Source of the DNA: an uncultured Duncaniella sp.
GTDB lineage: Bacteria; Bacteroidota; Bacteroidia; Bacteroidales; Muribaculaceae
Assembly (NCBI GenBank): GCA_910577255.1
Contig: CAJTMH010000003.1
Coordinates: forward strand, 62,001 to 126,000
Reading direction: 5' to 3'
DNA: 64,000 bases
The position numbers and the translations under genes were made by a program. How positions within the stretch are numbered: position 1 is the first letter of the stretch; each line of letters begins with the position of its first letter. The notes under the pieces were generated by a model, which worked only from the letters and a program-made list of their open reading frames with translations, searched no databases and was not told the DNA's origin. Below are positions 59,268 to 64,000 of the stretch, piece after piece.

Positions 59268-60424
59268 CGCAGATTATAGACTTTAGATTTTGGTTTCAAT
59301 AAGTTTTTGATGCGTGGTGCGTAATGCTTTATTATATTCTCTATTCCGGTCCAGAAATCATTTGCAAGGAGACCGAAGGTTATCATTAGCAGTGAGTAGG
59401 AAAAATTGACTATGATGTGATAATTTATAAATAGGTCATAGCCGTAGCGGATGGTCAGATAAAGTATCAGTATCTGAAATGCGCGCATGGTCACCCCTTT
59501 GACACCTGCCGGGATGAACATGCTGAATGCCAGCACTGCAAAACAGCAACTGAATGCTATGGCCCAGTTCCAGTACTTGTTGAGTTTATAGAAGTAGCTC
59601 TCGTTGAGCACGGTGGCTATGGAATGGGCGTGGATTTCCACGCCTGTCATCGCCGATTTCACCGGGGTGATGTGAAGGTCCTCTTTGCGGCTTAGGGATC
59701 CGAGAAGGATTATTTTACCTATCAGTTCCTCTGCGCGGTCGGTAATCTCATCGGGCGACATGGTGACATAAGTGCGCGAACAGAAGTTGATGACCTCGTC
59801 ATGATTGGTGCGGTCCAAAAGAATCCTGGCGGCGTGAGGGGCTGCTATTTCGCAGATGGCAAGAGCAAAGGATGGTAGCGTGTCTCTCTGTCCGGGATAG
59901 GATACCTGGAACTCGCGTATTGTCACATCCCTGCGCGTGGTGGGGAAGTTGATTACCCCGGGAGTCGCCTCCGGAAGGTCGGACATGAAGAATGATTGCA
60001 GGTCAGGGATAAAATGCTGACCTGACTGGTCGGATTTCACAGAGGTTGCCATGACGAGATTAGGACATCCGGCAAGTGCTTGGATAAGATGGGAGTCATC
60101 CTCGCGCGGATGCTCGAACACCACGTCGACACCTACGGCGCGGGGGCTGCAGAGCGAAACAACGTCGATGATTTCGGCTATCTCCTCACGGTCGCTGTCT
60201 CCGATGTCGATTATGACGATGTCGCGGTCCAGGGTCCTTACAAGGCGCTTATCGGCCACGTGGTTGTAAAAGTCGTTGATGGTGAAATCATTGCGCTCGG
60301 GCGATGACATCATTGAGGAGGCTGAAAAAGTGAGCGGGCTGAGCATTACACACGACAAAATGAACGCCAGGATGGTTATGCCAAGCGCTTTAAGATACTT
60401 TTTATGTCGGCTCTGTAATTTCAT
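59264..60424 (-). CDS. CHASE2-domain membrane sensor without output domain
   Basis: The 386-residue protein has an N-terminal membrane helix (LGITILAFILSCVMLSPL) and an exported CHASE2 domain (IVIIDIGDSDREEIAEI, RAVGVDVVFEHPREDDSHL, GKIILLGS, TGVEIHAHSIATVLNES). Three closely spaced helices (WAIAFSCCFAVLAFSMFI and others) and a short basic tail follow. CHASE2 proteins normally drive a kinase, cyclase or CHAT peptidase; here only a tail follows, so output must come from partners. It is the first gene of the operon, 200 bases after its promoter. Confidence 0.85.
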   Translation of the reverse strand: MKLQSRHKKYLKALGITILAFILSCVMLSPLTFSASSMMSSPERNDFTINDFYNHVADKRLVRTLDRDIVIIDIGDSDREEIAEIIDVVSLCSPRAVGVDVVFEHPREDDSHLIQALAGCPNLVMATSVKSDQSGQHFIPDLQSFFMSDLPEATPGVINFPTTRRDVTIREFQVSYPGQRDTLPSFALAICEIAAPHAARILLDRTNHDEVINFCSRTYVTMSPDEITDRAEELIGKIILLGSLSRKEDLHITPVKSAMTGVEIHAHSIATVLNESYFYKLNKYWNWAIAFSCCFAVLAFSMFIPAGVKGVTMRAFQILILYLTIRYGYDLFINYHIIVNFSYSLLMITFGLLANDFWTGIENIIKHYAPRIKNLLKPKSKVYNLR

Positions 60425-60582
60425 AGCCTCATTTTAACAATCAATCTAAAATATTCTTCCGAGTCTCCACATTGCGGCAAGTCATTATGTGGATGGACCA
60501 AGAGATGAATTAAAAAAGGAAGGATGCAGTCCGGGGCGAATTCCCGCTGCATAAGTGTAGGGAAGGAATACTAAAGGCAGCT

Positions 60583-60604
60583 AAAAGTGGTGGCAACCAC
60601 TTTT
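60583..60604. other. Perfect 9-bp hairpin in the operon leader
   Basis: AAAAGTGGT (60583-60591), loop GGCA, ACCACTTTT (60596-60604). It lies between the sigma-factor operon and CHASE2, and can act as a weak terminator or a leader stem. Confidence 0.6.
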
Positions 60605-60624
60605 GTGTCGTGTGGTTGTTGAGG

Positions 60625-60632
60625 CAAAGATA
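60625..60632 (-). promoter_or_regulatory. -7 element of the CHASE2-caspase operon
   Basis: On the - strand TATCTTTG, with a TTG 22 bp upstream (near 60655-60657). It gives a leader of about 195 bases containing the hairpin at 60583. The gap 60425-60785 has no gene. Confidence 0.6.
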
Positions 60633-60785
60633 AAGAAAATAGTTGGTATATATGCAAGAAATTTAAGAGTTTTTTGCATGTATTCACATGTTTATGTGAA
60701 TGATTTACTGGTTTTTAGCAGTTGACTGACGAGAATAAGTACTATGGGTAAGAAGATATATATGATGATAAGTTCGTATGTGTAA

Positions 60786-61496
60786 TCAATAGTAGATATA
60801 TGTGGTGGTCCGTCCGTCAGCAGAGGTGGATGATATGCATTGTCTCATGGTTCGGGACGTGTTGCCGGTGGTAGAAGTGGAGATTGAAGTGGAAGTGGAT
60901 ATGTAATTGTCACTGATTCTCTCTTCATTATAGGGATTCAGGGCGGCGAGCCCTTCTACGATTTCCTGGTTCACTTCACCGTCGATATCATCCACAAGGC
61001 TTTCTGCAAGAGCTTCGATGTCGGATTCTCCGATGTTTTGCCAATGGATAAGGCTATAGTCGTCTGTGACCCAACGGGAATCATTGTCAGATTCGTTGTG
61101 CTGGTTATGACCGATGCTCACGGAGAATACCCATGATGAGTGGTTTTGCTGGATGAGTGAGTATCTGGATGTGGATCCCTTTCCGTCGTCAAACGAAATG
61201 CTGTAGACAGCCTGATTCTGCGTGTTGGATGCCTGGTATTTCACAGCCTTGTTGCGTTCTTTTTTGAAGGCGGCAATGATTCGTGCTGCAAGTTTGGAAT
61301 CGGAGAAGGTGATGACGCGCGATGACTTTACAATCTTGTGCGACGATGGGTCGCGTCGTTCGGAATAGACCACGGTCTGGGCTGACTTGTCCTTCTCGAG
61401 CGACGTCACAATTTTTTCGAGCGACGCTTGGGCATACCCTGCTATAGGGAAAACGGCGAAGAGGAGTAGGAGAATGATGTGCCTGAAACGTGTCAT
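60786..61496 (-). CDS. Exported DUF5024-like protein
   Basis: The 236-residue protein has a signal peptide (IILLLLFAVFPIAGYAQA) and a mature part with KIVKSSRVITFSDSKLAARII and YSISFDDGKGSTSRYSLIQQ. A C-terminal Ser/Thr-rich repeat region (YISTSTSISTSTTGNTS) follows. I read it as DUF5024-like, with low certainty. It is the third gene of the ECF sigma operon, 88 bases after the anti-sigma gene. Confidence 0.6.
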   Translation of the reverse strand: MTRFRHIILLLLFAVFPIAGYAQASLEKIVTSLEKDKSAQTVVYSERRDPSSHKIVKSSRVITFSDSKLAARIIAAFKKERNKAVKYQASNTQNQAVYSISFDDGKGSTSRYSLIQQNHSSWVFSVSIGHNQHNESDNDSRWVTDDYSLIHWQNIGESDIEALAESLVDDIDGEVNQEIVEGLAALNPYNEERISDNYISTSTSISTSTTGNTSRTMRQCISSTSADGRTTTYIYY

Positions 61497-61584
61497 GGTG
61501 AATAGGTTATAGTTATATATGAATATAATACTGGATATGTTGTTATGCTTTATGCAACGTGGTTAATTGAGAGGGATAGTGGCA

Positions 61585-62163
61585 TCAGTCCTTGAATGCC
61601 GCTTCGACGGCCTCGCGGATGGCAGGGTTTGACATGTCAAGTTGTGACGACATGCTTTCAATCATGGCCTGGTTTATGTCGATGGCTTCGTCCACAGAGT
61701 TGATTCTGTCATCAATATATTGCTCGGTTTTTAAGATTTCAGGCACCACAATGCGCAGGTCGGTGATCTTTTTGCCGTCGCGCACTATGTAGCTTCCCTG
61801 GTATGCGAGATATTCTTCCGGGATGTCGGCCATAGAGGATTTTGGACGGAAGAGGAATCCTACAGTCAGCAGCAGGGCCAGCATGGCAGCCACCGATATC
61901 CATTGCCAGGGGCGGAAAGCCGGAAGGCGCACAGGGGTTTCTTTTTCGCTGACAGATGTTGCAGCCGCCGGGGTTGCCGTTGTGTTAGCGGACGAGGCGA
62001 GACTGTCATACCATCCGAACATAGCACGGTAAGGCTTTACTTCCTCGGGGATATCTTCACGTGAGAAGTAAGCGTAAAGCTCACGCTCCTCCGCGCATGT
62101 GGTCTCTCCGTCGAGGAACCGTTGGATCCAGAGTGAAATATTATTATCGTTAACAGTGTTCAT
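61585..62163 (-). CDS. Membrane anti-sigma factor
   Basis: The 192-residue protein has an N-terminal cytoplasmic segment (ISLWIQRFLDGETTCAEERELYAYF), typical of anti-sigma factors. A membrane helix lies near 88-107 (WQWISVAAMLALLLTVGFLF), and the periplasmic tail has a Met/Asp-rich end. Its gene overlaps the sigma factor by 14 bases, so the two are made in coupled fashion. It should hold the sigma factor until a periplasmic signal releases it. Confidence 0.82.
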   Translation of the reverse strand: MNTVNDNNISLWIQRFLDGETTCAEERELYAYFSREDIPEEVKPYRAMFGWYDSLASSANTTATPAAATSVSEKETPVRLPAFRPWQWISVAAMLALLLTVGFLFRPKSSMADIPEEYLAYQGSYIVRDGKKITDLRIVVPEILKTEQYIDDRINSVDEAIDINQAMIESMSSQLDMSNPAIREAVEAAFKD

Positions 62164-62662
62164 ATTGACTTTGCATGAATAATTCTTTTATATGGTGGCG
62201 GGCTCTTGAAAGGGTCACTCTGATAGCGCCGGGAGTTGAACCGGTTATGCTTGCTATCTCGTTGATTTCAAGGCCCTCGATATGTTTCATCCTTATCACT
62301 GCCTGTTGGCCTGACGGGAGGGTGGAGAGGATGCGGTGAAGGGCATCTGCTTCCTCGTGCCCTATCATGGTTTCCTCGGGGGTAGGAGAGTGGTCGGCAC
62401 GGTCGAAGTCATCAAGGCTTATTGTCGGAGCCGACCTTTCACGCAGCAGGTCTATGGCCCTATTGCGGGCAATGACCATGGCAAGTGCTTCGACGCTCCG
62501 GTAAGTCTCAAGGCGTTCACGCATCGTCCACAACCGCAGAAGGGTATCCTGGGCCACATCGTCGGCCAGGTCTTCGTCGATGTCGGCTGACATCCTGATG
62601 ACCATGGCGACAATACGTTCCCTCAGGGGAGGTGCCATTGATTCAAACTCGTTGCGTTCCAT
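62150..62662 (-). CDS. ECF-family RNA polymerase sigma factor
   Basis: The 170-residue protein has region 2 near residue 30 (LADDVAQDTLLRLWTMRERL) and region 4 near 105-160 (LPSGQQAVIRMKHIEGLEINEIASITGSTPGAI is summarised here by its ends; the HTH is EINEIASITGSTPGAIRVTL). It is the first gene of an operon with its anti-sigma factor. A 187-base region to the divergent porin at 62850 includes its promoter. Confidence 0.88.
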   Translation of the reverse strand: MERNEFESMAPPLRERIVAMVIRMSADIDEDLADDVAQDTLLRLWTMRERLETYRSVEALAMVIARNRAIDLLRERSAPTISLDDFDRADHSPTPEETMIGHEEADALHRILSTLPSGQQAVIRMKHIEGLEINEIASITGSTPGAIRVTLSRARHHIKELFMQSQYEHC

Positions 62663-62849
62663 GTCGTTTTATCCATTAGACGGAAAAATGGCTGAAATGT
62701 TACACATAATTGTGCAAAAAATTTGTGATAATATTAATTATTATTGTTGTTGCCGGGTGAGAAGGAAAAACTATAGCTCGTCCAACAAAAGAACAGTTGA
62801 AGTGTTATAAAAAGTAAATCAACCTTTCAACTATTTAAAAAGCTACATT

Positions 62850-64000
62850 ATGAAACGATTTTTGGGTGCTATTTTCTCGGCTATCCTCGGATTGGGAGGA
62901 TTAGTGGCATATTCGCAAGCCCCTACACAAGTACTTATGGATTCGCTTATGAATGACCATAAGATTATTTTCTATGGTCAGGGCGATGATCCTCAGGCGG
63001 ATTCTATCCGCACACTTGTGGAGCACTTCTATTATGACCAGTTCAGGAATTTCCAGGACCCGGCTGCTCCATATTTCCTTTTTATGAGCCGTGACGCCAA
63101 TCTGGCTATGGGTATAGGCGGCATGGTGCGCATGCGTGGCTATTTTGATTGGGGCGGTTCGGTTAACCAGCCTGCTTTTTCACCATATTTCATTCCTGTG
63201 ACCAAGGATCCTCTTACCAAGAACCGTCTTGGCACTACACCTGCCGGCACGGCGCTCTTTTTCCGTGTCATAGGTCGTAATAAGCGCCTTGGTGATTATC
63301 AAGTGTATATCGAAGCTAACTTTAATGGGTATGGCGGTCGTGATTTCCATCTCAAGAAAGCCTACGCGACAATTAATGACTGGACCATCGGTTATGCGGC
63401 ATCAACGTTCGGTGACGGAGCCGCCGTGCCTCCGACTGTCGACTCCAACGGCCCGACAATGAAGATGGACGGGACGAATGTTCTCGTGCGGTATATGCAC
63501 ACATTCAAAAAGAGCGGTATAGTGGTGGCTGCCTCACTTGAGACTCCATCCATGTCTATCCAGGACGAGGGTTCTGATGTGGCTGCGCGTTCGCAGTATA
63601 TACCTAACATTGCTGCCATGGTACAGTATGAATGGGCCAAGGATGAACATGTGCGTCTTTCAGCCATCACGCGTTTTCTCCCTTATCGCGATATGCTGAC
63701 AGGTAAGAACCATACTCCTGTGGGCTATGGTGTGCAGTTCAGCACTGTGTTCCGTCCCATAAGTCCATTGAAGGTCTATGCTACATTCAATACCGGTAAG
63801 TCATACTCAAATTTCGGCGGTGACTTCCTGTTGGGTAAATATGATCTTGTGGTTGACCCGAAGACTCCGGGGCGTCTGCGTACCACACCCGGGTTCGGAT
63901 ATTTCGTCGGCCTGCAGTACAATTTTACTCCGCAGCTGTTTGTGTCAACCACATTCGGTCAGGGGCGTTATCTCCCCACCCCCGATCCCGAGGGCACTGA
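62850..64000 (+). CDS. DcaP-like outer-membrane porin, runs off the window
   Basis: The frame opens at the ATG at 62850 with a signal peptide (FLGAIFSAILGLGGLVAYSQ) and stays open to the end (383 codons). Features are FMSRDANLAMGIGGMVRMRGYFDWGG near 75, FFRVIGRNKRLGDYQVYIEAN, and later beta-strand repeats (GYGVQFSTVF, FGYFVGLQYNF). These are typical of DcaP-type trimeric porins with an N-terminal coiled-coil-like or plug region. It is divergent from the ECF sigma gene. Confidence 0.85.
   Translation, partial: MKRFLGAIFSAILGLGGLVAYSQAPTQVLMDSLMNDHKIIFYGQGDDPQADSIRTLVEHFYYDQFRNFQDPAAPYFLFMSRDANLAMGIGGMVRMRGYFDWGGSVNQPAFSPYFIPVTKDPLTKNRLGTTPAGTALFFRVIGRNKRLGDYQVYIEANFNGYGGRDFHLKKAYATINDWTIGYAASTFGDGAAVPPTVDSNGPTMKMDGTNVLVRYMHTFKKSGIVVAASLETPSMSIQDEGSDVAARSQYIPNIAAMVQYEWAKDEHVRLSAITRFLPYRDMLTGKNHTPVGYGVQFSTVFRPISPLKVYATFNTGKSYSNFGGDFLLGKYDLVVDPKTPGRLRTTPGFGYFVGLQYNFTPQLFVSTTFGQGRYLPTPDPEGT

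Noticed and set aside
1..64000. CRISPR arrays, rRNA genes and complete insertion sequences.
   Set aside because: No regularly spaced repeats, rRNA segments or transposase genes were seen on either strand.

Overview
The window looks like chromosomal DNA from a gut Bacteroidales, most probably a Muribaculaceae-type organism. The family level is inference. The grounds are SusC/SusD outer-membrane pairs, a hybrid two-component regulator, promoters of the Bacteroidetes TAnnTTTG type, and Bacteroidales-typical mobile-element families (DUF3853, MobV relaxase, DUF6291).

Layout: (1) 2-15738, all on the + strand, is a surface-polysaccharide locus. It holds a flippase end, an FrhB-like iron-sulfur protein with a pyruvyl-transferase-like partner, an EpsG-type polymerase, nine glycosyltransferase-type proteins including two GT11 fucosyltransferases plus one GT32-like and one DUF6625 protein, three left-handed beta-helix acetyltransferases and one membrane acyltransferase. 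(2) 15834-27812 is a fructan utilisation locus: fructokinase, FucP-like permease and GH32 on the - strand, then a periplasmic-binding-protein-type hybrid two-component regulator, SusC and SusD on the + strand. A two-part motif, ATGTTGC-N4-GCTATTAAA, forms an inverted pair before susC and recurs in looser form before the GH32 gene. (3) 27965-28945 is gluQ.

(4) About 29.1-39.35 kb is a decaying mobilizable element: broken integrase, truncated lipocalin, a Panacea antitoxin with a GNAT-like partner, a frameshifted coiled-coil gene, MobV relaxase, a RepA-like ATPase and a DUF3853 protein, with an oriT-like block of covarying hairpins before the relaxase. (5) 39336-46745 is a second, intact-looking 7.4-kb integrative element bounded by a 13-bp direct repeat of the 3' end of a tRNA(CAU) gene. 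The repeat at its left end directly adjoins the right end of the first element, so two elements appear stacked at one tRNA. Each brings its own integrase arm-type repeats and its own terminator for the tRNA.

(6) 47004-50105 holds core genes (small membrane protein, AlkD-like protein, GH13 enzyme) and a candidate small RNA. (7) 60424-50197 on the - strand is a seven-gene operon of exported proteins: CHASE2, FecR-like, beta-propeller/OmpA-like, TPR-caspase, DUF4384, a small exported protein and a transglutaminase-like protein. The propeller and caspase proteins share an undescribed module of about 130 residues. I consider this operon the best candidate for an undescribed system. (8) 62662-60786 encodes an ECF sigma factor, a membrane anti-sigma factor and an exported protein. 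A DcaP-like porin starts at 62850 and runs off the end.
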